Source of the DNA: Collinsella aerofaciens
GTDB taxonomy: Bacteria; Actinomycetota; Coriobacteriia; Coriobacteriales; Coriobacteriaceae
Assembly: GCF_015548375.1 (NCBI RefSeq)
Contig: NZ_JADMWW010000001.1
Span: 223,951 to 272,129 of the forward strand
Reading direction: 5' to 3'
DNA: 48,179 nt
The notes beneath the pieces are model-generated. The model searched no databases. It was not told the DNA's origin and saw only the letters and a list, made by a program, of their open reading frames with translations. This document shows positions 6,701-15,596 of this stretch, piece by piece; within the stretch, counting starts at the first letter, position 1, and each line of letters begins with the position of its first letter. The position numbers and the translations under genes were made by a program.

Positions 6701-7792
6701 TTACGCCTCGCCTCCCTTCTTGGAATCCTTGCGCGTACGGGACGTCTCAGGAGCGTTCTTGAGGAACTCGGGGTCACTGGAATAGTGGCACGCAGAATAG
6801 TGACCGGACTCGGTGACAACGCGCTCAGGGCGCTGCTTGCGGCACTTGTCCGTCGCGTAGGGGCAACGAGGAGAGAAGACGCAGCCCTCAGGCAGGTTCA
6901 TGAGCGAAGGCGGGTTGCCGTGAATCGGCGTCAGCGGCTTCTTCTCTTCGATTGCCTGCTCCGGGATGGAGCGGATAAGACCCCAGGTGTAGGGGTGGCG
7001 GCTCTCGTAGAAGATTTCCTCAGCAGTACCGAACTCAACGGGGCGGCCGGCGTACATAACCATGATCTTATCGGCCATATCGGCGACAACACCCAGGTCA
7101 TGGGTAATCATGATGATGGCGTTGCCGTTCTTCTCCTGCATCTCCTGCATGAGCTCGATAATCTGAGCCTGGATGGTAACGTCCAGGGCAGTCGTGGGCT
7201 CGTCGGCAATCAGAATATCGGGATCGCAGGCAAGGGCCATGGCAATCATGACTCGCTGACGCATACCGCCAGAGAACTGGTGCGGATACTCATTGACGCG
7301 CTTCTCGGGCTCGGGGATACCCACGAGGTCCAAAAGCTCGGTGGCACGCTTGAGCGCCTCCTGCTTGGAGTAGCCACGGTGCAGACGAAGACCCTCGCCC
7401 ACCTGCCTGCCGATCTTATAGACCGGGTTCAAGGAGGTCATAGGATCCTGGAAGATCATCGCGATATCGTTGCCGCGAATGTGCTGCATCTCTTCCTCGG
7501 TCATTTCGAGGATGGAGCGGCCGCGATAGCGAACGTCACCGCCCTCGATCTTTCCCGGAGGCATCGAGATGAGGCCCATGATGGTCATGGCGGTCACGGA
7601 CTTACCGGAGCCGGACTCACCGACGACGCCCAGGGTTTCGCCGCGATCGAGCGTGTAGGAGACACCGTCGACAGCGCGAACAACGCCATCCTCGGTGTGG
7701 AAATACATCTTAAGGTCATCGACCTCGAGCAGATGCTGGCCCTCAGGAACCGGCTGGTCCTTCAGGTCCACATAGTTCTTGTTCTTCTTCAT
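6701..7792 (-). CDS. oppD: Oligopeptide ABC transporter ATPase OppD
   Basis: 363 residues. The partner ATPase of OppF. Motifs: Walker [11 protein letters not shown]-loop [13 protein letters not shown], signature FSGGMRQR, Walker [14 protein letters not shown] and switch [10 protein letters not shown]. The C-terminal oligopeptide-transporter domain carries GCVFSPRCP and SACHYS. The N-terminus is lysine-rich ([12 protein letters not shown]). The gap to oppC is 2 bp. Confidence 0.93.
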   Translation of the reverse strand: MKKNKNYVDLKDQPVPEGQHLLEVDDLKMYFHTEDGVVRAVDGVSYTLDRGETLGVVGESGSGKSVTAMTIMGLISMPPGKIEGGDVRYRGRSILEMTEEEMQHIRGNDIAMIFQDPMTSLNPVYKIGRQVGEGLRLHRGYSKQEALKRATELLDLVGIPEPEKRVNEYPHQFSGGMRQRVMIAMALACDPDILIADEPTTALDVTIQAQIIELMQEMQEKNGNAIIMITHDLGVVADMADKIMVMYAGRPVEFGTAEEIFYESRHPYTWGLIRSIPEQAIEEKKPLTPIHGNPPSLMNLPEGCVFSPRCPYATDKCRKQRPERVVTESGHYSACHYSSDPEFLKNAPETSRTRKDSKKGGEA

Positions 7793-7794
7793 CC

Positions 7795-8730
7795 TTATGC
7801 GTCCTTCATCTTGACGTCGAGGGCGTCGCGCAGACCGTCACCCAGCAGGGTGAAGGCGAGCACCGTCGAGAGAATTGCCAGACCGGGCATGATCATCATC
7901 CAGGGAGCGGTCAGAAGATACTGCTGACCGTCCTGAATCATGGAGCCCCACGAAGGCGTAGGCGGAATAACGCCCATGCCGAGGAAGGACAGAGCGGACT
8001 CGGTCAGAATGGCGCCACCAATGTTCATGGTAGCGTAGACCACGATGGAGGCGACGGAGTTCGGGAAGATGTGACGCACGACGATACGAGCATCAGATGC
8101 ACCCATCGCGCGCGCTGCATCAACATAGTCGTTTTCCTTGACCGTCAAGATTGCAGAGCGGAAGACGCGCGCAATCGAAGGCCAGCCAAGAATGCCGATG
8201 GCGATAAAGACGTTCTGAAGACCACGGCCGATAACGGCGATCATGGCGACAACGAACAGCACGTACGGGAACGCCAGGAAGATGTCCGCACAGCGCATGA
8301 TGATCGTATCCCAAATGCCGCCGTAGAAACCGGCCAGGGCGCCCATGACCAGACCGATCAATGTGGAGATGGCGGTGGCCATGATACCGACAGAAAGCGA
8401 AACGCGTGCACCGTAGATAACGCGGACGAGAATGTCGCGACCGAGGGCATCGGTGCCAAACGGGTGCTCGGCACACGGAGCCAGTAGCGATGTCTCGGCC
8501 ATGGTGGTCGAATCGGAAGCCGTCGGCGAACCGAGCCAGGGCTTAGCCCACAGATCTGCGGTCAGGGCAACCACAACGACGATGATGATCCAGCAGACAC
8601 CGATAACGGCGAGCTTGTTCTTACGAAGACGCTTAAAAGCGTCGCCCCACAGCGTGCGGGACTTGGCGGGAGCAGATGCGACCTTGGTGGCGGTAGCCTG
8701 CTCCTGAGACTGAGAATCAGTTTCCTGCAT
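7795..8730 (-). CDS. oppC: Oligopeptide ABC transporter permease OppC
   Basis: 311 residues. Inner-membrane permease of the importer. After a hydrophilic N-terminus of about 35 residues comes the OppC-type leader segment WGDAFKRLRKNKLAVIGVCW and a first membrane helix. A periplasmic loop with HPFGTDALGRDIL and five further helices follow. The EAA loop reads DYVDAARAMGASDARIVVRHIFPN, the contact with the ATPases. The start has GGGAGG nine bases upstream, 14 bp after the oppB stop. Confidence 0.93.
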   Translation of the reverse strand: MQETDSQSQEQATATKVASAPAKSRTLWGDAFKRLRKNKLAVIGVCWIIIVVVVALTADLWAKPWLGSPTASDSTTMAETSLLAPCAEHPFGTDALGRDILVRVIYGARVSLSVGIMATAISTLIGLVMGALAGFYGGIWDTIIMRCADIFLAFPYVLFVVAMIAVIGRGLQNVFIAIGILGWPSIARVFRSAILTVKENDYVDAARAMGASDARIVVRHIFPNSVASIVVYATMNIGGAILTESALSFLGMGVIPPTPSWGSMIQDGQQYLLTAPWMMIMPGLAILSTVLAFTLLGDGLRDALDVKMKDA

Positions 8731-8744
8731 GAGACGTACCTCCC

Positions 8745-9782
8745 TTAGGCCTTATCCGACGGACCGCCAAGGCGGATGCGCGGGTCGAGGAATGCATAGC
8801 TAATGTCGACGAGCAGGTTGATCACCATGACGACGACAACGATGAGCGTAACGCCGCCCATAACGATGGGCCAGTCACGCATGCTAATGGCGCGATAGAC
8901 CTCATAGCCGATACCGGGCCAGTTGAAGACCGTCTCGGTCAGGATGGCGCCCGAAAGCATGCCGCCAAAGTCGACACCAATATAGGTAACGACGGGGATG
9001 AGTGCATTCTTAAGCGCATGCTTGACGATGATCGCACGATTGGAGAGACCCTTGGCCTTTGCCGTACGGATGTAATCCTGGTTCATGACGTCAAGCAGCT
9101 GCGAGCGCATAATGCGCGCAGCATAAGCGGTCGAAACCGAAGCCAGCGTAATGGTCGGAAGCACATAGTGCATCCAATCCTGATACTGAGAGCTGGAACC
9201 GCCGGCACCCGAGATCGGCATGGAGATTGCACCGCCCGTGGCGTCCTTGAGGATGACGCCAAAGAACAGCTGCAGCAACATACCGAGCCAGAAGGCCGGG
9301 ACCGCCACGAGGATCGACGTGGTGAGCGTTACCAAAATATCCCAGAAGGAATAACGCTTTACCGCCGAAATGATACCCGCACCGATACCCATAATTGCCT
9401 CGAGCACGATGGCGCACGCGGCAAGTTTGACCGTATACGGATACTTCTGGGCAAAGATTTCCGTAACCGGCAGCTTGCGCTGATACGAATTGCCCAGATC
9501 GCCATGAAGCAGGCCGTTCATGTAATACAAGTAACGGTCCACGAGCGACGTTTGAACGGGGTCGCCGTTCTCGTCAAGGATCGCGTTGCCGTCCTCGTCC
9601 GTCTGGACCAGGTGATAGCGAACGCGAAGCTGAAGCTCCACCTCGGGGGACAGAGCCTTGTCTCCACCGATCAGCTTGATCGGATCTCCCGGCACGATAT
9701 TCTGGAGGGCGAACAGAATCAGCGTAACGCCCAAAAACACCGGGATGAACTGAAGCACACGTTTAACGATGTACTTACCCAT
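8745..9782 (-). CDS. oppB: Oligopeptide ABC transporter permease OppB
   Basis: 345 residues. The second permease, with the OppB/DppB start MGKYIVKRVLQFIPVFLGVTLILF and six predicted membrane helices. The EAA loop is MNQDYIRTAKAKGLSNRAIIVKHALKN. The first external loop is longer than usual and acidic, with DEDGNAILDENGDP around residues 55-75. GGGGAG lies upstream of the ATG. A hairpin separates it from oppA. Confidence 0.93.
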   Translation of the reverse strand: MGKYIVKRVLQFIPVFLGVTLILFALQNIVPGDPIKLIGGDKALSPEVELQLRVRYHLVQTDEDGNAILDENGDPVQTSLVDRYLYYMNGLLHGDLGNSYQRKLPVTEIFAQKYPYTVKLAACAIVLEAIMGIGAGIISAVKRYSFWDILVTLTTSILVAVPAFWLGMLLQLFFGVILKDATGGAISMPISGAGGSSSQYQDWMHYVLPTITLASVSTAYAARIMRSQLLDVMNQDYIRTAKAKGLSNRAIIVKHALKNALIPVVTYIGVDFGGMLSGAILTETVFNWPGIGYEVYRAISMRDWPIVMGGVTLIVVVVMVINLLVDISYAFLDPRIRLGGPSDKA

Positions 9783-9813
9783 ACCACTCCCCTATCTAGG
9801 GATTAACCTAAAT

Positions 9814-9841
9814 GGGATGCCGATCGCCAGACCGGCATCCC
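9814..9841 (-). terminator. Hairpin between oppA and oppB (attenuator or 3' stabiliser)
   Basis: GGGATGCCG and CGGCATCCC pair around a loop of about 9 nt. The minus-strand tail ATTTAGG is only weakly T-rich, so it is more likely a partial terminator or mRNA-stabilising stem than a full stop. Such stems commonly let the binding protein be made in excess over the permease. Confidence 0.5.
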
Positions 9842-9938
9842 AAAATTACCATCAGCCAGTTTACCCCAGGTTAGGGAGAACTGTATGTTTCCCATGAGGT
9901 CTACGTAAATACTTGACCCTCACGGAAGCTGCAAACTC

Positions 9939-11615
9939 TTAGGCGAGCTCAGCGGTACCCAGATCGGCGTGCTTCTGCGGATCGACATAGAGGTGCTTGA
10001 TGCGATCGGAGCCGGCGACAGTGTGCGTGTAGAACATAATCGGGATGACCGGGCAGTCGGCAGCGACCATTGCGTCGGCCTCCTGCATCTTGGCGACGCG
10101 CTCCTCATCGTCAACAATAGTACGAGCCTCGTCGACCTTGGCGTCGAACTCGGGGTTGCTGTAACCAGAGCGGTTGTCGCCACCGAGGGAGTCGGAGTGG
10201 AACAGCGGATACAGGAAGTTGTCCATGATCGGGTAGTCGGCAATCCAACCCAGACGACCGAACTGATAGTTAAAGTTCTGATACTGCTCGAGCAGGGCAG
10301 ACCACTCGGGGGTATCGGAGACAGCGGTAACACCAACCTTGGCGAGGTCGCCGATGATGGACTCCATGATCTCCTTGTGACCGCCGTCCTGGTTGTAGGA
10401 AAGGGTCACGCTAATGCCACGATCGCCGTTAGCGCCAGCGGGAGCAACCTTGTCGAGGTACTCGTTAGCCTTGTCGACATCGTAGGCGCAGAACTCCCAT
10501 GCGCCCTCCTTGTAGCCATCGATGCCCGGAGGAACAATGCCGTCGGCAGGGGTACGGGTACCCTTGAAGATGGTCTTGCAGATGGCCTCACGGTTGATGG
10601 CCAGGGAGATACCCCTACGCAGGTCGGCGTTGTTGAACGGCTCGGCCGTGGTGTTGCAGGTCAGATAGTACGTGGAAGGCTCGGCGCCGAGCAGCATGCG
10701 CTCGCCGTCACCCATGGTGTAGCCGTCCTTGGACACGCCGCGATCCTTCTTGGCGGCATCGATCTGAGCGACGGGAACGTCGCAGACATCGAGGTTACCG
10801 GCCTGGAACTCCTTGTAAGCGGTCTCCATGTCCTTGATGACCTGGAAGTGGATGCCATCGATCTTGGCCTTGTCGCCATAGTAATCGTCGAACTTCTTGA
10901 CGTTGATCTCCTGGCCATCCTCCCACTTGCCGTCCATCATGAACGGGCCGTTACCGACCGGGGCAAGGTAGAAGCTCTTGACATCGGACTCGGCGCACTC
11001 GGGAACCGGCGCCAGAGCCGGGTGAGAGGCGACGAAGGGGAAGTCGGCGTAAGCGGAAGACAGCTTGACGACGAGGGTCTCATCGTCGGGGCACGTAACA
11101 CCGCTGAGCTCGGTAGCGTTACCGGCAAGCAGGTCGTCATAGCCCTCGACCATGGAAAGGTGATAGGAGACCTCGGAAGGGCCGTACTCGGTAGCGATGG
11201 CCGACTTGGTGTTGACCAGACGCTCCCAACCGAGCTTGAAGGACTTGGAGGTAACGTCGTCACCGTTGTGGAACTTGGCCTTCTTGATCTTGAAGGTAAA
11301 CTCGGTGGCGTCGTCGTTGGACTCAAAGGACTCGCAAGCCAGCGGAACGATCTCGCCCTTCTCGGCGTCGTAAGAGGTCAGAGCGTCAAAGAGCTGATAC
11401 TCGACCTGAGTGCCCTGGTCCTCCTGGACGTTGTAGGGGTCGATGCAGACCGGGTTGTTGATGTAGAAGTTCAGCGTCGAACCGGACTCAGAACCGGAAG
11501 CGTCGCCGCCCTTCTTGCCGCATGCAGCAAGAAAAGCCATGGAGCTCGCAGCAAGGGTACCGCCAACGAAGGCGCGACGACCCATAACGGGCTGGTGGAA
11601 CATAGAATCAGCCAT
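9939..11615 (-). CDS. oppA: Oligopeptide-binding lipoprotein OppA
   Basis: 558 residues from the ATG at 11615, which has AAGGAGG eight bases upstream; a longer frame to 11663 lacks one. Family 5 solute-binding protein that hands peptides to OppBC. The N-terminus MGRRAFVGGT has a twin-arginine pattern and is followed by a hydrophobic stretch and the lipobox FLAAC (Cys32), so a lipidated, probably Tat-exported protein is expected. A Gly/Ser linker with KKGGDASGSESG follows. Complete length for the family. It is the first and probably most highly expressed gene of the opp operon. Confidence 0.92.
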   Translation of the reverse strand: MADSMFHQPVMGRRAFVGGTLAASSMAFLAACGKKGGDASGSESGSTLNFYINNPVCIDPYNVQEDQGTQVEYQLFDALTSYDAEKGEIVPLACESFESNDDATEFTFKIKKAKFHNGDDVTSKSFKLGWERLVNTKSAIATEYGPSEVSYHLSMVEGYDDLLAGNATELSGVTCPDDETLVVKLSSAYADFPFVASHPALAPVPECAESDVKSFYLAPVGNGPFMMDGKWEDGQEINVKKFDDYYGDKAKIDGIHFQVIKDMETAYKEFQAGNLDVCDVPVAQIDAAKKDRGVSKDGYTMGDGERMLLGAEPSTYYLTCNTTAEPFNNADLRRGISLAINREAICKTIFKGTRTPADGIVPPGIDGYKEGAWEFCAYDVDKANEYLDKVAPAGANGDRGISVTLSYNQDGGHKEIMESIIGDLAKVGVTAVSDTPEWSALLEQYQNFNYQFGRLGWIADYPIMDNFLYPLFHSDSLGGDNRSGYSNPEFDAKVDEARTIVDDEERVAKMQEADAMVAADCPVIPIMFYTHTVAGSDRIKHLYVDPQKHADLGTAELA

Positions 11616-11856
11616 GCCATCCTCCTTATGAGATAGGACAAAGAAATGTTCAGTCGGACACATGTCGAGACAATCCGATCCGAACCATCAAAACGCCGCC
11701 CGTTGCTATGGCTGGTTATGCACAACGGACCAACGTTTCGCAATATAGTAGCGCATTTTATGCACGATTTGGGGCTAATTCCGGTCAACGGTCAAGAATT
11801 TCTTTAGTTGGGCGAAGTATGTGGGGATATTTTGACTCTGTTACAAATATGTAAAC
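11616..11856 (-). promoter_or_regulatory. Upstream region of the opp operon
   Basis: About 240 bp of AT-richer DNA with no gene. On the minus strand TTGCGA, 17 bp and CATAAC form the best promoter-like pair I see, but several weaker pairs exist. No clear operator palindrome is visible. Confidence 0.3.
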
Positions 11857-11887
11857 AAAAAGGGTCCCGCACTTGCGGAACCCTTTT
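11857..11887. terminator. Terminator after secG
   Basis: AAAAGGG-TCCCGCA and TGCGGAACCCTTTT form a stem with A/T-rich flanks on both sides, so it can act in both directions. On the minus strand it ends the secG transcript. Confidence 0.75.
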
Positions 11888-11910
11888 CAATTATTTTATG
11901 CGGCTCGTGT

Positions 11911-12165
11911 TTAGTAGCCCACGATGCCTTGCGGGAAGAAGAACATGCACAACACGACGCACACGGCAAAAACGACGGCCATAATTACCGTCAGGCGATC
12001 GAGGTTCTGCTCCATGACGCCTGTGGCAGAGCTGGAGTTATACAGCGAGCTAGCGATCATATCCGAAACGCCGGTGCCCTTACCGGAATGCATCAGGACG
12101 AGAATCGTCAACGCCACGGCAGAGACAGCCCAAACGACAAACAGCAGAATCTGGAACGGACCCAT
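11911..12165 (-). CDS. secG: SecG, preprotein translocase subunit
   Basis: 84 residues, usual for SecG. Two membrane helices (about 4-24 and 59-78) flank the conserved loop LMHSGKGTGVSDMI. SecG joins SecYE and aids protein export across the membrane. AAGGAG precedes the start. In related actinobacteria secG lies right after the glycolytic genes; here the RAYT element separates it from gpmI. Confidence 0.9.
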   Translation of the reverse strand: MGPFQILLFVVWAVSAVALTILVLMHSGKGTGVSDMIASSLYNSSSATGVMEQNLDRLTVIMAVVFAVCVVLCMFFFPQGIVGY

Positions 12166-12231
12166 AGATAAGCTCCTTAATAGAACAATTCAAACTCCAG
12201 TACTGTACCACAATCCCCCGCTCTCCCCTAC

Positions 12232-12266
12232 CTGCCACTCGGGGACGGGGCAGATATGGCAGAAAT
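12232..12266 (+). repeat. Left REP-like inverted repeat
   Basis: 35 bp with core GGGGACGGGG at 12241-12250. The flanks CTGCCA and TGGCAG can form a stem. The reverse complement recurs at 13175-13209. Confidence 0.75.
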
Positions 12267-12285
12267 AGCTCTTGATTTTCATCTA

Positions 12286-13035
12286 TTAAAGTGATTTGAG
12301 GGCATTTCGAACGACATAGCGTCCAAGCCCCGTAAGACGGCCAATCTGTCGTTCACTAAAGCCAGCCTCATACAGCCTGCGAACAGCTTCGGCACGTTCA
12401 AATGGACCGGGAAGCCCCATAACATCATGGGGATCCATGCCGTCTAGGACTCCCCTAGCCTTGTGCTCCTGCTCAAATACCGTCATCGAACGGCCAGAAT
12501 TCAATACATAGGTATCCTTGCGGCCCGATTTGCTAAAGGATTCAAAATTTCCCCGTCCGCCGATTAGACTAAATAGGATGCTCCGATCCAGGTGGCCGCC
12601 TTCACCAAGGTAGGCTTGATAGCTGCTCCATTGGTAGGCCTCCGGGCGGCAACCAAGCTCAATCGGATTATCGTGAATGTAGCGAATTGCCTGCATAAAA
12701 TAGTCATTAGACTCAATAGGCTTACTTTTATAGCGATCCTGAAATACGGGGCCGCAGCGTCCGGTCACCCTGTTGAAAAACTGACCATAGAGGGTTCCTA
12801 TGTAATGGACGACCTCCCACATATGGTCCTCGCGATCAGAAAGCAGCATATGCACATGGTTGTCCATGAGGCACCAGGCGCATAACGAAGCCTTGTACTG
12901 CGTGCATGCTTCACCCGCTACGGACATGAAAAACCTGCGTTGATAATCCTCTTCGAATAGGTACTGCTTGCCACAGCCTCTCATCATCACATGGTAATAG
13001 CCGTAGGGGGACTTTACTCTGGCCTGCCTTGTCAT
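12286..13035 (-). CDS. REP-associated tyrosine transposase (Y1_Tnp/RAYT)
   Basis: 249 residues. The single-strand-DNA Y1 nuclease fold is shown by the HUH motif MDNHVHMLL (His60, His62) and the catalytic tyrosine in RYIHDNPIELG (Tyr119). A start YHVMMRGCGKQYLFEEDYQ is typical of the family. The C-terminal 60 residues contain a likely DNA-binding helix-turn-helix, AGFSERQIGRLTGLGRYVVR. The frame is intact with a fair ribosome site (GTGAGG), so it may be active. RAYTs bind REP hairpins and are usually domesticated or spread REP repeats; the flanking inverted hairpins support that. Confidence 0.88.
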   Translation of the reverse strand: MTRQARVKSPYGYYHVMMRGCGKQYLFEEDYQRRFFMSVAGEACTQYKASLCAWCLMDNHVHMLLSDREDHMWEVVHYIGTLYGQFFNRVTGRCGPVFQDRYKSKPIESNDYFMQAIRYIHDNPIELGCRPEAYQWSSYQAYLGEGGHLDRSILFSLIGGRGNFESFSKSGRKDTYVLNSGRSMTVFEQEHKARGVLDGMDPHDVMGLPGPFERAEAVRRLYEAGFSERQIGRLTGLGRYVVRNALKSL

Positions 13036-13174
13036 TGCTGGACCTCACAATCCGCATGCATGTTTGCATCAAACTCTACCCAGATAGGCATTAATACAAG
13101 GTTGGCAACGAAAGAAAACTAGTCAGCGGCAAACCATCACAGGCAAACGGGAAGTCAAGCTTTAGAGGAAAAAT

Positions 13175-13209
13175 ATTTCTACCATTTCTACCCCGTCCCC
13201 AAATGGCAG
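13175..13209 (-). repeat. Right REP-like inverted repeat
   Basis: 35 bp, inverted relative to 12232-12266 at 30 of 35 positions. It can fold as CTACCATTT against AAATGGCAG with the GTCCCC core in the loop. Confidence 0.75.
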
Positions 13210-13242
13210 AAAAAAGGGGTTGCCCGAATATGGACAACCCCC
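13210..13242 (-). terminator. Terminator after gpmI
   Basis: GGGGTTGTCC and GGGCAACCCC pair on the minus strand and a run of six T follows. It ends the pgk-tpiA-gpmI transcript and directly abuts the RAYT element repeat. Confidence 0.85.
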
Positions 13243-13269
13243 TTACTAGAAAACGGTATTTGTTTTCTC

Positions 13270-14823
13270 TTAGGCCTCGGTGGCGAGCACGCGACCCGTC
13301 ATCTCGGCGGAAGGCTCAATACCAGCCATGGTGAGCATGGTCGGAGCGATATCGGAGAGACGACCGTCCTCGATACCGGTGAGCTGTGCCTTCTCATCAA
13401 CGATGATAAACGGCACGCGGTTAGTGGTGTGAGCCGTAAACGGATGCTTGGAACCGTCGGAAGCAACGTCAAACATGTGATCGGCGTTGCCGTGGTCGGC
13501 GGTGATCAGCGCAAAGCCGCCCTTGGCGAGAATCGCCGGGACGACCTTGGACAGGGCATCGTCAACAGCCTCGACGGCCTTAACGGCGGCGTCGAAGACA
13601 CCGGTGTGACCAACCATGTCGCAGTTCGCGAAGTTCACAATGTAGAAATCAGCGCGATCCTCGTTGATGGCGGCAACAAGCTTCTCGGTAACCTCGGGAG
13701 CGCTCATCTCGGGCTGCAGATCGTAGGTAGCGACCTTGGGGGAAGCGACGAGCACGCGCTCCTCGCCCTCCTTGGGCTCCTCGATGCCGCCGTTGAGGAA
13801 GAACGTCACGTGGGCGTACTTCTCGGTCTCGGCGGTGTGCAGCTGCTTCAGGCCATTGGCGGCGATAACGTCGGCCAGGACGTTCTCGGGGAACGTCTTG
13901 GGGAAGGCGACCTCGACGTCAAACGTCGGATCGTACTCGGTCATCGTCACAAAGTGAGAAAGCTTAATCTGCTCGCGCTCAAAGCCGTCGAACTCCTTGT
14001 CCGTGAACACGCGGGTCATCTGACGGGCGCGGTCGGGACGGAAGTTGAAGAAGATGGCCGCATCGCCCTCGTGGATGCCCTCGTTGTGGGCAGCGAAGGG
14101 CTCGACGAACTCGTCGCCGCGCGGATCCTTCTCGTAGTAGGCCTTGATACCGGCAACGGGGTCGACATCGGCATCGGACGCATTGACCATGACGTCGTAG
14201 GCGCGCTGGATGCGCTCCCAACGGTTATCGCGGTCCATGGCCCAATAACGGCCCGACACGGTGGCAACGCGAGCGTCGCAACCGGTCTCCTCGGAGATCT
14301 TCGCCAGGAAGGCGCAGAACTCGCTCATGTAGCCGGCACCGGACTGCGGGTCAACGTCGCGGCCGTCCATAAAGGCGTGGACGCGAACGGTCTTGACACC
14401 GTGCTCGGCAGCCATCTTGACCAGAGCCTCGACGTGGTTCATGTGAGAATGAACACCGCCAGGACTCATAAGGCCCATGAGATGGAGAGTCTTGCCGTCA
14501 GCCTTAACGTCGTCCATAGCCTTGACGAAGACCTCGTTCTTGGCGATGGAGCCGTCCTTGATGGCGTTGTTGATGCGCGAAAGCTCCTGGAACACGATGC
14601 GGCCGGCACCGATGTTGAGGTGGCCCACCTCGGAGTTGCCCATCTGACCGTCGGGAAGGCCCACGTCCTCGCCCGAAGCACCGAGCGTGGTGTGAGGATA
14701 CTTCTCGTACAGGCTATCAAGGAAGGGCGTCTTGGCAGCGGCGACGGCGTTCTCGCCATCGGCCGGAGCAAGGCCGCAGCCATCCATGATGATCAGGAGT
14801 GCAGGAAGATGACGCTGTGCCAT
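13270..14823 (-). CDS. gpmI: 2,3-BPG-independent phosphoglycerate mutase
   Basis: 517 residues, full length. Interconverts 3- and 2-phosphoglycerate in the cytoplasm with two metal ions and a phosphoserine. The metal/phosphatase start is LLIIMDGCG (Asp14), the phospho-acceptor Ser64 is in QMGNSEVGHLN, and the C-terminal metal site includes ITADHGNADHM. The gap to tpiA is 5 bp, and AGTAGGA acts as ribosome site just before ATG, so it forms one operon with pgk and tpiA. Confidence 0.96.
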   Translation of the reverse strand: MAQRHLPALLIIMDGCGLAPADGENAVAAAKTPFLDSLYEKYPHTTLGASGEDVGLPDGQMGNSEVGHLNIGAGRIVFQELSRINNAIKDGSIAKNEVFVKAMDDVKADGKTLHLMGLMSPGGVHSHMNHVEALVKMAAEHGVKTVRVHAFMDGRDVDPQSGAGYMSEFCAFLAKISEETGCDARVATVSGRYWAMDRDNRWERIQRAYDVMVNASDADVDPVAGIKAYYEKDPRGDEFVEPFAAHNEGIHEGDAAIFFNFRPDRARQMTRVFTDKEFDGFEREQIKLSHFVTMTEYDPTFDVEVAFPKTFPENVLADVIAANGLKQLHTAETEKYAHVTFFLNGGIEEPKEGEERVLVASPKVATYDLQPEMSAPEVTEKLVAAINEDRADFYIVNFANCDMVGHTGVFDAAVKAVEAVDDALSKVVPAILAKGGFALITADHGNADHMFDVASDGSKHPFTAHTTNRVPFIIVDEKAQLTGIEDGRLSDIAPTMLTMAGIEPSAEMTGRVLATEA

Positions 14824-14828
14824 ATGTC

Positions 14829-15596
14829 CTACTCGCCTGCCTTGACGACCATAGAGGCAAAGTCGGCAGCCTTAAGCGAAGCGCCACCCACGAGGGCGCC
14901 GTCAACGTCGGGCTTGGCGACGAGCTCGGCAATGTTGCCGGGCTTAGCGGAACCACCGTACAGGACGCGGATGCCGTTAGCGAGCTCCTCGCCGAACATC
15001 TCCTTGAGGGTCTCACGGATAGCGCCGCAGACCTCCTGAGCATCCTCGGCGGTAGCGGTCTTGCCGGTGCCGATGGCCCAGATGGGCTCATAGGCGACGA
15101 CGACCTGCTTGGGGCAGGTGATCTCAAGACCAGCAAGGCCAGCCTTGACCTGGTTCACGACGTGCTCGACATAGGTGCCGGCCTCGCGGACCTCGAGGGA
15201 CTCGCCGCAGCAGAAGACGGGAACAAGGCCGGCGGCAACGAGAGCCTTGGCCTTCTTGTTCTGGTCCTCGTCGGTCTCGTGGAAGTAGTCACGACGCTCG
15301 GAGTGGCCGATGATGCAGTAGGTGCAGCCAGCGGACTTGAGCATGTCGCAAGAGGACTCACCGGTAAAGGCACCCTTGGCCTCCCAGTACACGTTCTGTG
15401 CACCGAGGGCGATGGGAGCAGCCTGAATACGGTCATGAACCGTGGTGATGTCGATGGTCGGAGGGCAGACGAGCACCTCGACGCCGGCCGGAACCTCGGG
15501 CAGAGCCTGAGCCAGCTCGTCGGCGAGCTTGGCGGCCTCGGCGACGTCGTTGTTCATCTTCCAGTTACCAGCGATAAGAAGGGTGCGATTAGGCAT
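14829..15596 (-). CDS. tpiA: Triosephosphate isomerase
   Basis: 255 residues from ATG at 15596, which overlaps the last 8 bases of pgk; a longer frame to 15659 is only an extension. Catalyses DHAP to glyceraldehyde-3-phosphate. Active-site residues are Asn11 and Lys13 (NWK), His98 (IIGHSERR) and Glu170 (AYEPIWAIGTGKTA). The phosphate loop is VLYGGSAKPGN. The overlap implies translational coupling to pgk. Confidence 0.96.
   Translation of the reverse strand: MPNRTLLIAGNWKMNNDVAEAAKLADELAQALPEVPAGVEVLVCPPTIDITTVHDRIQAAPIALGAQNVYWEAKGAFTGESSCDMLKSAGCTYCIIGHSERRDYFHETDEDQNKKAKALVAAGLVPVFCCGESLEVREAGTYVEHVVNQVKAGLAGLEITCPKQVVVAYEPIWAIGTGKTATAEDAQEVCGAIRETLKEMFGEELANGIRVLYGGSAKPGNIAELVAKPDVDGALVGGASLKAADFASMVVKAGE

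Larger units (their letters stand above)
12232..13209. mobile_element. RAYT-type element with inverted REP-like ends
   Basis: A 978-bp unit bounded by 35-bp inverted repeats (30 of 35 identical) around a single Y1 transposase gene. Each end has a CTGCCA...TGGYAG stem enclosing a GGGGACGGGG core. It sits exactly between the gpmI terminator (13210) and the secG upstream region. The plan, an HUH/Y1 enzyme flanked by hairpin repeats of its own type, matches REP-associated tyrosine transposases. Confidence 0.75.

Noticed and set aside
5933-7927. A 664-residue plus-strand open frame opposite oppF and oppD
   Set aside because: Antisense shadow of two intact ATPase genes; no recognisable motifs. The same holds for long plus-strand frames opposite oppA, gpmI and the nan binding protein.
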